From contig NZ_CP015839.1 of the NCBI RefSeq assembly GCF_001651805.1, forward strand, positions 2,604,001 to 2,668,000: a DNA stretch of 64,000 bases, read 5' to 3'. Position numbers and translations under genes: made by a program. Source of the DNA: Marinobacterium aestuarii (GTDB taxonomy: Bacteria > Pseudomonadota > Gammaproteobacteria > Pseudomonadales > Balneatricaceae). The notes below the pieces were generated by a model that had not been told where the DNA came from, did no database searches, and saw nothing but the letters and a program-made list of their open reading frames with translations. Below, piece by piece: positions 44,852 through 56,100 of this stretch; position 1 is the first letter of the stretch, and every line of letters begins with the position of its first letter.

Positions 44852-46582
44852 ATGGACGTTCTGAGCCTGGGCATTGAGTTCAAGGCGCCTGCTGTAAAGC
44901 AGCCCAGGAAAATGTTGAGGCTGGCAAAGGATGTTGTGTTACAGCCTTGGACTGCCGTTGATAACATGACCGCCTTCCCGCCGAAGACGGTAGACGAAAT
45001 TATCCGGTTGCTGGAATCCGGGTTGAAGAGCGAGATATCGATTCTCGACTGGATTCACCTTTTCGACAGCAAGCAGGTCTGGGATGCCTGCCATAACGAG
45101 GCCGATGTCGCCCGCAGCAGTGCGCGGATATACGATGCGATTGCCGAGAACACCTCGCTCACGCATCTGGCGCTTTTCAGAGCCGCACTAACTGTCGATG
45201 GCTCCGGACAGTATTTCCCTGCACTCTTGTTGCAACATATTCATCTGTTAAGCGATTCCTTGACCGGCTGGCGCAAAGAGCTGCTTGATATCGTCTTGTT
45301 ATCAAGATCAGTCGATTTTATTAAGATCGCATTGCTTGTTGCCGAGGCGGATGTGTCCGTGCACGAATTCTTTACTCGGTACAGGTTACCTAAGTGCACG
45401 CGTCTGAAACAGATGACCGTCAACCAGATTCCGCACGTTTGCGAGACCATTGATTTGGCATCCCATGCTGGCTGGTGCCTGTACATGGTCAGGGAAAGTG
45501 AACGGCCTGTTGGCATTCAGATACTCGAGGTGCTGCTGAATAAGCGGGAGCAAGAAATTAAAGGGAATGCCTATTTCCTCAAGTGGCTGGATGAGAGCTG
45601 TCATCCTCGTAATGATGATGGCTACTGGTTCGACCTTTCCGGTGCCTCACATGCGGCGATCAGGAGGTTGATTCCGCTCTCGGACTTTCAGTACTTCAAG
45701 ATGCTTGTCAGTTTTCTGTGTCGTCATGATGTGGCTTCAGCGCTTGGTATTGATGAACACTCCCAGAAACAGATAAAAAGTCGTAGTCTGTTCTGGCAGC
45801 ACTATGAGGGCCAAATTGTTTCTCTTCGTGTTTTGGTGCCGGGTAATACTTATGCCAACATCATGAAGTTTAATAAATCGGCAAGCTGGCTTGAAAAACG
45901 ATCAGAAGAGCAGGGTAGCGAGGCTATTGTTATCGAGTTCGAATCGGTTATTGTGCTGGAAGTGTTACGAGGTGAAGCAAGTGAAATTAGAGTTTTTGAA
46001 AAGAACTCAAGGAATATTAATTTACTCTTAAAGGATAAGCTTCCTTCTCTTTTAACGATACGTAAATCGCATCAAGATGCTGTCCATGATCATGCTATAT
46101 GTTGGCAGTGGGCGTGTGAAGCCTGGTTGCGAAAGAGCTATAAAATTGAACCCGATGATAACATCAAACGGTTTAAGGGGTTGCCTCCACATGCATCGCC
46201 GTATGAGCGTAATAAGGGCTTGCCTACACCAGAAAAAATAATTCTTGAACGGAGGTCCCAGGAAGTCGAACAGTGGGCCAAGTCCTTTTTTGCTAGGGAA
46301 AGAGAGCTTGGAAAATACTCGGTGGATGGTGACGAGGCCAAGGCGCATGAGCTTCTGCTATTGGGGCGGCAGCTCGAACGGATGGGGGACTACAAAAAAA
46401 TGGCCGCATCGTTAGAGTCGGCAGCCAAACTCGGCAATCGGTCGGCGATGACGATGCTGGCCAAGTATTTCCTGACCAAAGCCAGATCCAGTCCAGAGTT
46501 ACGTATGCGCGGGGAGGTTTGGCTAAAGAAAGCTGCTAAATTAGGCGACCTCCAGGCGAGGCAATGGCTCGGTATGGATTGA
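44852..46582 (+). CDS. zorC: ZorC-like EH-signature protein
   Basis: This 576-residue soluble protein directly follows zorB, the position of zorC in type I Zorya. It is a helical protein with RSLFWQHYEGQIVSLRVLVP near residue 310, and it ends in a short Sel1-like repeat region (AKLGNRSAMTMLAKYFL, about 530-570). ZorC proteins of the EH-signature family bind DNA and work with the ZorD nuclease-helicase. Assignment rests on position, length and general resemblance, since I cannot verify the E and H signature residues. The ATG at 44852 is preferred; a TTG two codons earlier overlaps the zorB stop. A 202-base gap follows. Confidence 0.65.
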   Translation: MDVLSLGIEFKAPAVKQPRKMLRLAKDVVLQPWTAVDNMTAFPPKTVDEIIRLLESGLKSEISILDWIHLFDSKQVWDACHNEADVARSSARIYDAIAENTSLTHLALFRAALTVDGSGQYFPALLLQHIHLLSDSLTGWRKELLDIVLLSRSVDFIKIALLVAEADVSVHEFFTRYRLPKCTRLKQMTVNQIPHVCETIDLASHAGWCLYMVRESERPVGIQILEVLLNKREQEIKGNAYFLKWLDESCHPRNDDGYWFDLSGASHAAIRRLIPLSDFQYFKMLVSFLCRHDVASALGIDEHSQKQIKSRSLFWQHYEGQIVSLRVLVPGNTYANIMKFNKSASWLEKRSEEQGSEAIVIEFESVIVLEVLRGEASEIRVFEKNSRNINLLLKDKLPSLLTIRKSHQDAVHDHAICWQWACEAWLRKSYKIEPDDNIKRFKGLPPHASPYERNKGLPTPEKIILERRSQEVEQWAKSFFARERELGKYSVDGDEAKAHELLLLGRQLERMGDYKKMAASLESAAKLGNRSAMTMLAKYFLTKARSSPELRMRGEVWLKKAAKLGDLQARQWLGMD

Positions 46583-46725
46583 TAAGTGAATATTCAGGCT
46601 TTAATCGCTCCTGAGGTCACGTGACTCAAGTTTGCAAGCAGTGCTCTGAGGCGCAGGACATATCGTATGGACTCATGAACCTGAGTCTTGCAATGGACTA
46701 ACGGTCTGAATAAACGTGTAACCAA

Positions 46726-46741
46726 TGGATAGATTGTTGCC
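46726..46741 (+). promoter_or_regulatory. Candidate sigma54 promoter upstream of the STY4851-like gene
   Basis: TGGATAGATTGTTGCC has the GG-N10-GC spacing and a perfect TTGC -12 element, with a weaker -24 element. It lies 44 bases before the start codon in the only sizeable gap (202 bases) between the zor genes and the downstream genes. Confidence 0.4.
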
Positions 46742-46784
46742 GGTAGGCGCTGCTGTGCGCTGGCACAGGAGAAGAGGGATCTAA

Positions 46785-49700
46785 ATGCAAAGAATTGTAA
46801 GCCACTCTCGGGCATGGGCGAACGAGTTCCTAATCATTCGAGGATTAAGTAGTCCCAAAGACATACCGCTATTCAGATACTGCACAACCGACGATGAGCT
46901 TGGCACGTTGGGCACTCTTTTGACCGCGAGCCGGCAGGAACGCCATAGCCCCGCTTTTCGGGATTATTGGTGCGCCGGGTTTTGTCTTTATGTCGCTGAG
47001 CAGTTTCGTCGGAACTATGATGCGAACTGGTCTTGGCGGTCGTTTGAAACCTCATTGGGTATCGACCTTTCCCATAACGACCACAAAGAACTCGTCACTC
47101 GGGGATTGGCGTTCTGGAATCGGCCTGTCAGGTATCGTACGCACGGCGCCGACTACCTGGGTTCCCTGTTCGCTGAGGGCGGCCTGCCCTGGAAGCTGAT
47201 CCAGAACGACAGCCACGGTTTTGGTCGCGCGGTGAAAGCGGGACTCAGGCGATATCACCAGTGCAGAAGCGAAGGGCGTGATCTGGTCCAGGTGATTCGG
47301 GAGTACAGCGGTTATTTTCCGCAGTCCTTCCAGACCGATGAAAAGTGCCAGTTGCTTGCCAGTATCGTCGAAACGCTGATGATGCTGGCTGAACCCCATG
47401 ATCTCAGCGGCAAGGACGACCCCGCAGGCTACCTGAATCTGCATTACCCGCAGTGGCGCGCTGAGTTTCCACTCCCGCTGGAGGAGGACAACGGCTATAC
47501 GCTAGTGAACGAGTGGCTGCGCGATGCGGGCGTGCGCCTGGCCGAACGCAAACGATCTGAGGCGATGGCCCGGTATTTTACCTGCGAGCACCTGCTGGAT
47601 GGCCGCCCTGAACGGGGGCGGCTATTGGCTGAGGTGACCCTGGCGCCGAGCCTTCAGTTGAAACTGGATGGCCGGAAGCTGGGTTCGACCCGTATCGAGC
47701 TGGCATTGTACGAAGGCGAACAGCTTGTTCTGAAACTGGGTGCCGCTTACGGCCGCCTGGAGAGAGACGCCCTGGAGATCAAGCTGCCGGCGCAGGCGTT
47801 GCAGTGCCGCCGTCGATCGCCGGAAAACCCGCTGCTGTTGACCTGCTGGTGTGCCGGAGAAAAGCTGCACAGCGTTACCATTCAGTCCAGCGAGGTGGAT
47901 TGGCATCAATTGCCGACCACCTTTGTTGAAGATGATGACGACATCCGCTTGGTCGGTACGGCGTCGGTGCGTAGCGAGGCTTCAAGCGTCCTGGTGCGCA
48001 TACCGCCGCACCTTCAGATACAGAACCCGTCTGTCTCGCTGGATACCACAGATTCGGAAGGAGGACGTTGGTATCGCATTGAGGGGCATACGGTTATTAC
48101 CGACCAGGGCAGCAGCTATATCATCGAGCCGGGATGTTCGACAGGCGCCGAGCGCGTCGAATTGCTGGGGGTATTATCGCCTTACGATACCCTGCCGGTG
48201 GCGACTTGGCTGGGCTGGCCAGGGTTTGCATTGCGGAACTCGGCTAGCGACGAAAAACAACCGCAGGCGCTGAGAATTGACAACAGGCTCGTCAGCCAGC
48301 TGAACGGGCACGCTGGCATCGGCAGCTTTCGTGTCGATCTTCTCGGTGAGGAGCGCCAGGTGGTGGCTCGCCGCAAGGTAGGGGTGTTGCCGCGGGATCT
48401 TTCCATTTCGGCGATGTCCGCATCTTCAATGACGCCGGCTCGCGTCCTGATCAAGTCCTCGTACGTGCTCGATGTTGCCGTTCTGAATGACTCTCTGCGC
48501 GCTGACATTCGCAAGGAGCCTGGCGCTGTGACGGTTTTTTTAGTGCCAGATGAATGTCACCGTCGTCCCGAGCGCGTATTGCTTAGAATCAGCGATCCGG
48601 ACACACACGCGGACGGTGTCGTTATCCGCTTGCCTTATCCGGAGGAGGGCGCACTCCTGCTCGGCCCGGACGGGAAGCTGTTCGAGGAGCAGCACCTGAA
48701 CATCGGCCGTATTTTGGGTATGACGCTGGTCATGACGCCGGCGCCGAGCGCCCGGCAACCCTTTCACCTGTCTCTGGAACTGATGGGATCAGGTGGCGCT
48801 TTGCGCCGGCATTATACCTACGACGCGGCGAACGCTTCCGTCCAGATCAGCCTGTTCTCGTTTTACGACGATCTCCAGAGCCTGTTCAGCAGCAGCGCCG
48901 AGCAAGATGCTCTGGTGCGCGTCCGAGTCGAAACTTCGCGCCAGCTCAAGCAGTTTTATATCCGGCGTTATGACGCCTCCATCCGGTTCACCAACCCTCC
49001 TCTGCGTACCTTTTTCGAGCTGGCCGATCAAAATGGTCATTCGCTGGATCTGGGCGCAAAGCCCGCAACAGTCCTAGCCATGCAGGTTGATTCACCGGAA
49101 ACCAGTCCCGTCGAGCTTCAGCCGCAGGTCGTTATGGAGAGTATCTGCACTGGCATCTTCGAAATGCCGGAACGATTGCAGAAGGACGGCCCCTGGCTGC
49201 TGTATCCGGCGGCGGATTCGAAGCGTTTCTTTCGCCCGGTCATCTATGTGCCGGATCCCGCCTCTCTGGTGCTCGATGAAGATAAGGAGGTGACAACGCT
49301 ACAGTCGGCGGCACGCTATTTTCACCCCAGACTCAGCCCCGACCCGTTTGACGCCGTGCTGGAAAAGATGGCCGGGAATTTCATGCACAGCAGCTGGCTC
49401 TATCTCGCCGAGCTGAAAAAGTGTTATGAGCATATTCCACTCTCGGCGCTTGAGGCCTGGAAGCATCTGGCGCGGCATCCCCGGGCTATGGCGCTGGCGG
49501 TTTTCCGGCTTGAGATGGATAGCCACTTCGCCACTCGTCTGGTACAGGAGCTGGCGGTGATCTGGGAGAGGATTACCGTCTCACAATGGATGAAGGCCGT
49601 CGATATCTATGCAGAAAGCCTGTCGAGCCAGTTCGGTATTCCGGCGGAGCAGATCAGGCAGAGGGCTGAGCATCGCATGGAGCTACTCGCGAACCAGGTA

Positions 49701-50117
49701 CCGGCCTTCAGGTATCTCGCGGCGTCGATCGGTTCGGGGAAAGGTGCCGCGCAGACCTCTTCAATGCCTTTAAAAGCTGTTATTCCGGTATGGCTGCAAC
49801 AGATGCGATTGCAGCAGGAAGATGCTCAGTGGCCCGTCAATCTTAACGAGTCGCTGATCCGTTGGCTTAAGAGACAGGACGATTACGCCTGGATGCTGAG
49901 CCTGCCTATGCCCGGCTTCATGCTTCCGGTCTGTATTATCCCGGTGTTGTCCGCATTTATAACGGCGGGCTGTACCGACCTGAGTGAACTTACGGACGAC
50001 GATGCTGAGCTGCGTTTCGGTATCCGTGTTTTAACCGACTTCGACCGTAATGGCTGGTACGAGCCGGTCTACTCCGCTGTTTTGTCCGAATTGCTTAAAA
50101 CTTCAAGGAATCACTGA
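46785..50117 (+). CDS. STY4851/ECs_5259-family large protein
   Basis: This 1110-residue protein starts AWANEFLIIRGLSSPKDIPLFRY, which I recognise as the start of the STY4851/ECs_5259 family of enterobacterial genomic islands. No enzymatic motif is visible. The middle (about 290-720) is rich in beta-strand character, like repeated sandwich domains (VEVDWHQLP-type strands and YRIEGHTVITDQGSSYII); the last 250 residues are helical. It shares a one-base stop-start overlap with the giant helicase gene, so the two products probably act together, perhaps with this one as a scaffold or recogniser. Function is unknown to me. GAGG precedes the ATG. Confidence 0.75.
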   Translation: MQRIVSHSRAWANEFLIIRGLSSPKDIPLFRYCTTDDELGTLGTLLTASRQERHSPAFRDYWCAGFCLYVAEQFRRNYDANWSWRSFETSLGIDLSHNDHKELVTRGLAFWNRPVRYRTHGADYLGSLFAEGGLPWKLIQNDSHGFGRAVKAGLRRYHQCRSEGRDLVQVIREYSGYFPQSFQTDEKCQLLASIVETLMMLAEPHDLSGKDDPAGYLNLHYPQWRAEFPLPLEEDNGYTLVNEWLRDAGVRLAERKRSEAMARYFTCEHLLDGRPERGRLLAEVTLAPSLQLKLDGRKLGSTRIELALYEGEQLVLKLGAAYGRLERDALEIKLPAQALQCRRRSPENPLLLTCWCAGEKLHSVTIQSSEVDWHQLPTTFVEDDDDIRLVGTASVRSEASSVLVRIPPHLQIQNPSVSLDTTDSEGGRWYRIEGHTVITDQGSSYIIEPGCSTGAERVELLGVLSPYDTLPVATWLGWPGFALRNSASDEKQPQALRIDNRLVSQLNGHAGIGSFRVDLLGEERQVVARRKVGVLPRDLSISAMSASSMTPARVLIKSSYVLDVAVLNDSLRADIRKEPGAVTVFLVPDECHRRPERVLLRISDPDTHADGVVIRLPYPEEGALLLGPDGKLFEEQHLNIGRILGMTLVMTPAPSARQPFHLSLELMGSGGALRRHYTYDAANASVQISLFSFYDDLQSLFSSSAEQDALVRVRVETSRQLKQFYIRRYDASIRFTNPPLRTFFELADQNGHSLDLGAKPATVLAMQVDSPETSPVELQPQVVMESICTGIFEMPERLQKDGPWLLYPAADSKRFFRPVIYVPDPASLVLDEDKEVTTLQSAARYFHPRLSPDPFDAVLEKMAGNFMHSSWLYLAELKKCYEHIPLSALEAWKHLARHPRAMALAVFRLEMDSHFATRLVQELAVIWERITVSQWMKAVDIYAESLSSQFGIPAEQIRQRAEHRMELLANQVPAFRYLAASIGSGKGAAQTSSMPLKAVIPVWLQQMRLQQEDAQWPVNLNESLIRWLKRQDDYAWMLSLPMPGFMLPVCIIPVLSAFITAGCTDLSELTDDDAELRFGIRVLTDFDRNGWYEPVYSAVLSELLKTSRNH

Positions 50118-53100
50118 TGAGCGGTTATTTCAAGGATCTGATCAACCAGTCGCTGAATCGCACACGCGAGGCGACCCTGTCCATTCTGGGAATTCAGGAC
50201 CAGGGGCTGAGAACCCACCTGTCGGAGCAAATGCACAACAGGATGGGTGAGGCTGGCTGCTTCTTCGCCCCTCCGGTTTTCGAGCATACGTTCGGCTGGG
50301 AGGCGGGAGATGTGACCTTCGCTCAGCTTAAAGGGGGCCTGCTGTCGGAGTCGGTGGTCGCTGCGTTGACGGATGCGCCGAACGAAAATTACCGTTTCGA
50401 CGCGCAGATATATCCTTACAAGCATCAGCTGACAAGTTGGAAGGCTCTGCTCGCCGAGCGGCCCAAGTCCGCGGTGATTACCACCGGCACGGGCTCAGGC
50501 AAAACCGAGTGTTTCATGGTGCCGATTCTTCAAGACTTGGTTAGTGAATATGAGTGCTCCGGCAGGGCACTGGTCGGTGTGAGGGCTCTATTCCTCTACC
50601 CGTTGAACGCGCTGATCAATTCCCAGCGCGAACGTCTCGATGCCTGGACTTCCCCCTTCGGAGACAGTATCCGCTTCTGCCTTTACAACGGTAATACGGA
50701 AAATCTCAAGAGCAAGGTAAAAAAGGAGCAGGGCCTGCGCCCGAACGAAATTCTGTCCCGCGAGCGCCTGCGCGAGGAGCCTGCTCCAATCTTGATGACC
50801 AACGCCACGATGCTGGAATACATGCTGGTGCGGCAGGTTGACGAGCCCATCATCCGTATTTCCCGGGAACAGCGTTCTCTGCGCTGGATCGTGCTTGATG
50901 AGGCGCATACCTACATCGGTTCGCAAGCGGCTGAATTGTCATTGTTGTTGCGTCGGGTTGTCGAGGCTTTCGGAAAAGAGGCGCACGAGATTCGTTTTGT
51001 CGCGACGTCGGCGACCATTGCTGGAGAGGACGCCGCGCAGAAGCTACAGTCCTACCTGGCGTCCCTGGCGGGTGTGAAGGACGACCAGGTCATCGTGATC
51101 GGTGGTTCACGCACAGTGCCGACTGTCGATCACTCGCCGACCAATAGGCTCTCGTTCGACGAAATCCGGCAGATAGACAGCGGTCGCACCGTGTCCGGCG
51201 CACGTTATGACGCGCTCAGCAATCACCGTCTTGCGTACTTCATTCGCAACAGGATTGTCGGCAGTCAGAAACCGCTGGATCTGAATGAACTGGTGGCCGA
51301 TGTCGAGTCTTTTCTCGACAGTCAGGATCCGGAGTCCCGGCAGCAGGAATTGCTTGGCTGGATCGACCTGATGACCGACACCCAGCCCACGGAGAAAGAG
51401 CCGCCGTTTCTTAAACTTAGAGGCCATTTCCATCAGCGGATGCTGCACGGCCTCTGGAGCTGTATCGATGCCAAATGCTCAGCCAAGTCGGCACACTTGA
51501 AGCAATGGCCGTTCGGCAACGTTTATGTTTCTCAGCGCGCCCGTTGCGAATGTAATGCACCGGTGTACGAATTGGCATTTTGCGGGGACTGTAAAACACC
51601 GCACCTCGTGGCTGAGGATGTCGGTGGCTGCCTGAAGCAAGCCAGTCCCTATGCGGGCGACGAGTTTTCGTTGCAGGATGAGGGCGCTGACGATGAAGTC
51701 CCCGAGGTCTCTACGGGCGTTCATCGCAGCAAGCAGCCGGTGGTGATTGCGCCGTCGCTGGGGGAGGGATACCTGGATTTGCCGTTCGACACGGAGAAAG
51801 CGGAGCTGGGTGCTCTGAGTTCACCTACGGTGATCACCGTGCGCCAGGCGGTCGACTACGAGTCCGCATGCGTGCAATGCGGTGAGCGTGGCAAGCGCCC
51901 GGCTGGATTTCTCAGGAAGGCTTATCTTGGGGCACCCTTTTATGTCAGCAATGCGGTGCCGACCGTGCTGGAGTTCTGTCCCGATCCATCTGGCGAAGCC
52001 AGCCCGGAAAGCTTGCCGGGGCGTGGTCGCAAGCTGATTACCTTTACCGACAGCCGCCAGGGTACCGCGCGCATGGCGGTGCGGATGCAACAGGAAGCGG
52101 AGCGTTCGCGTCTGCGCGGGATGGTGTTCCAGATACTGCGCAACCGGCAGGCCGCTGAAAACCAGAATGCTCCAACATTACCGGAAAAGTCTGTCGAAGC
52201 GTTGTTAAAAGATGCAGAACAGCTTGAGCAGATGGGAATGACTGATCTTGCTCGGCAACGTCGCGAGGAAGCCCGCCAAAAACAACAGGGATCGGCCGGC
52301 AAAACACAGGCCTGGCTGTCGTGGCATGAGCTGGTGTCTCAGTTGGCCGCAGGCAACGACATCAAGCACTCGATTCTGGATTACAACAAATACGCCAATC
52401 CCGAGTTCTTCGGCGGTCACGACAACAGCCTGGCCCTCGCGGGTCTGCTGCTGCTGCGCGAATATGCCCGCCGCCCGAAAAATCAGAACAGCACCGAAAC
52501 CCTGGCGCTGGTGCAGGTGGGTTACCAGGGGCTGGAGAAGGTTGAAACCTTGCCCCGTTTTTGGAGCGAAACCCTCGCGCCGAAACGCGGGGGGAGTAAC
52601 GAGCGAGAAGCCCTGACGTTGCACGACTGGCGGGATTTTCTCAAAGTCACGCTCGATTTTTACGTCCGGGAAAACACCTTCTTCGTCATGAATGACAATG
52701 AGCGGGCCTGGCTGGGCGCCAAGTTCGCACCTAAGGAGCTGTTTGCGCCTGGGACCGATCTGAGCCCAAGTAGCAGGGTGAAGCTCTGGCCGCAGGTGGC
52801 GGCGAAAGGTGTCCAGCCTCGTCTCGTGAAGCTGCTGGCACAGGGCTGTGGACTCGATCCGGCCGATGCCACAAGCCGCGATAAAATGAACGAGTGGCTC
52901 AAGGCCGCCTGGCAAGAGTTGATCCGCCTGCATATTTTGCAAAGTCAGAGTGGTGGCTATACGCTCGAGCGGCGCGCACTGAAATTCACGCTGCCCCAGG
53001 CTGCCTGGGTATGCCCGATGACGTACCGCCTGCTGGATACCACCTTCAGGGGACTTACACCTTATATTCCCAACAAGATCGATCGTACCCGGCTCGAATG

Positions 53101-56100
53101 CCAGCCGGTGCGGCTTCCGGACTTCACCAGTCTCGCGCCACAGGGGGAGCCAGAGGGCGTTTTGGCGGCGATTCGAAGCCGGGTGGCGCAAAGCCAAGAT
53201 ATTCAGGAGCTTCGCCAGGTTAGTCTGTGGAGCGATATCTCGGATCGCACCGTTGAGGGTGGGTTCTACTACCGCACGGCCGAGCATTCGGCACAGCAGT
53301 CGGCGAAGCGGCTCGAGAATTACGAACAGTGGTTCAAACAGGGGAAGGTGAATGTCCTCAACTGTTCTACGACTATGGAGATGGGCGTCGATATCGGCGG
53401 TATATCGGCTGTTGTGATGAACAACGTTCCGCCCCATCCGGCCAACTATTTGCAGCGGGCCGGACGCGCCGGGCGGCGCAGCGAAGCGAGGTCGGTCGCG
53501 TATACACTCTGCAAATCCGATCCCCACAATACGCGGGTATTCGCCAATCCCAAGTGGGCCTTTGAAACCGCGATTCCGGCACCGGTGATTACTCTGTCGG
53601 CAACGCCTTTGGTCCAGCGGCATGTGAATTCGTACCTGCTGTCGGCTTTCCTCAAAAACCAGACCTCGGCAGACGGCGATCAGACCCGTTTGACGGTGCA
53701 GTGGTTCTTCAACGCCGCCGATCCCGTCGTTGATCAATTCGCGGACTGGCTCGGCAGCGAGAGCCGGCAGTTCGCCGACGGGGTCAAGAGAATCGTGAAG
53801 CGCACGGCGCTCGAAATGGCCGGCATCGAGGTACTCGCCGCTACTTGTGCCCAGGCCATCCGGCAACTGGCCGAAATCTGGCAGGAGGAATACCGCCAGA
53901 TCAATCAACGGTTGAGTGCCGCGACCGACCCCAGCTATAAGAAGGCGCTCGAACTCGAAAAGAGCCGCCACGAGGCCGAGTACCTGCTCAAAGACCTCGC
54001 AGCCCGGGCTTTCCTCCCAGGTTACGGCTTCCCCACAAATGTCGTCACGCTGAACACTTACAACGTTGAGGACTTCAAGAACAAGAAAGGTAGCACCGAC
54101 CCGGCCAGCAAGGACCGTGAGGACAATATCTTTACCTACAAGGAGCAACCTTCGCGAGGGTTGGATATTGCTGTGCGCGAATACGCGCCTGGCGCCCAGA
54201 TCGTCATCGACGGTCGCGTGTACCGGGCGGCGGGTATCAAGATGCAATCCTACCAAGAGGGGGATTCTGGAGGTGTCCAGAAGTTCGACCTGTCGTGGCA
54301 GTGCACCAACTGTGGTGCTTCGGGGTACCGGGAATATGCTTACGCCCATGGCGATGACCTTTGCTGCACGCACTGCGAATCCGAAATCCCTGCATCGAAA
54401 GTCAAGCGGGTTCTGCGGCCGCTGGGGTTTGTGACCGACTTCTACGAAGCGACCAGCAATGACGTGTCATCCCAGAAATATATCCCCGTCGAGAGGCCAC
54501 GGGTGCAGGTTGATGGCTCGCTGGTGGCGCTTCCGGACCGCAGATGCGGATTTGTACGGTTTGGTGAGGACGGGCAAACCGTTGTCCATTCCGGAGGAGA
54601 GCATGGGACGGGGTTTGCCGTCTGCATGAGCTGTGGCCGAGCCGATTCGATGTTGGTCAATGGCGACCTGCCGATGGGAATGCGGCCGGACCAGGGACAT
54701 CGCCCCGTGGGCGGGGCCAGCGGCAGTCGCAAGCAAAAGGACTGCTCGGGCGAGCGGGTTATGTCCAATCTTTACCTGGGCTACCAGGCGCGTACCCATG
54801 TCGTCGAATGGACTTTCAGAAACCCCTTGACCGGGGGCTGGATCGACGACGACGAAACCGGACGCGTCATCGCAACCACTTTGGCAGTAGCGCTCCGGGA
54901 TGCGGTGTCGGACTACCTGGGTATCGCCAGCAGCGAGATGGGATTCGGTGTTCGTCCGGACAGGGATCTCGACACAGGGGAAACGCGCTCCGTGGTGCAG
55001 GTTTATGACAATGTGGCCGGCGGGGCCGGCTTCGTTATGACTGCGTTGCATGAAATGACCACCGTGGTGGCGTCTGCGATCGAAAAGCTGAAGTGTGCCG
55101 CGGATTGTGAGTCGGTCTGTTCGTCCTGCCTGGCCAGCAAGGACAGCCGAGTGGAGTTCGAACAGCTGAACCGGAAAGCGGCCTTGCAGTGGCTCGAAGA
55201 GGCCCGCTTCGCCGAGCACTTCCAGCTACCTGAGCCGTTCAGCGCTGTTGAAGGGGCCAAGTACTGGCCATACGAGCCCCAGCGATTCATTCGCCACTGG
55301 ATCAATAAATCAGCAACCGGTCTCCTCGTGCGCGTGGGGGGCGATTTGGAAAGCTGGGACCTTGGGAATCCTGATTTCCGCAAACAGCTGATAGCCTGCA
55401 AACTGATCGATGGTCTGGATGTGAGCATCGTTATCGATAGCCAGCAGCTGCCGACAGCGCTCAAGGAAGAGCTGGCCCTGCTGTCCCGGTTCGGCATCCG
55501 TGTTGCCCAAAGCACAACGGAGTCTGTAAGTCACGGGCTGGTGTCGCCGATCCAGATGACTCTGCGCGATGGCGGTTATGTGACCTTGCTCACCGACAAC
55601 CGCGATGCATTAACCCCTGGAGGGGACTGGCTGATGACTGAAGACGCCAGCGTCTGGATATCGACGGAACAGCTGCCATCCTGGCCTCTCGAAATGGTAG
55701 ACACCGCTGGTTGGCTTGCCGCCTACGACAGCGCTACCGTGATTGAGGTGATCAAGGAGCTCAATGGCGATGTTAGAACTCTGGCTAATCGCTTCAAGCA
55801 GCTGCTTAGTGAAAAAGCCCCTGGGTTCCTGGCCCGTCTCGAAGGTGAGCCCATTGTGTCGATTCGCTATGAAGATCGCTATCTCAGATCTCCTTGGACG
55901 GTGATGCTGCTCGCGGGATTCATGCAGGTGTTGAAGAGTGATCAGCTGAAAACGGTGCGGGTTGATACGGTTGCCGGTTCCGGTACTTCCGGTACAGCTG
56001 ACCTCTGGAATGACTGGCCTCAACCGGACGACATGGAAGATGCTTTGAAACATTGGTTGTCAGCCGTACTGGGTACGGTTCCTGATGTCTACATTCATAA

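Noticed and set aside
52205-54373. A 722-residue minus-strand open frame inside the giant helicase gene
   Set aside because: It is antisense to helicase sequence with intact motifs, has low-complexity composition and resembles no protein; a GC-rich coding shadow.
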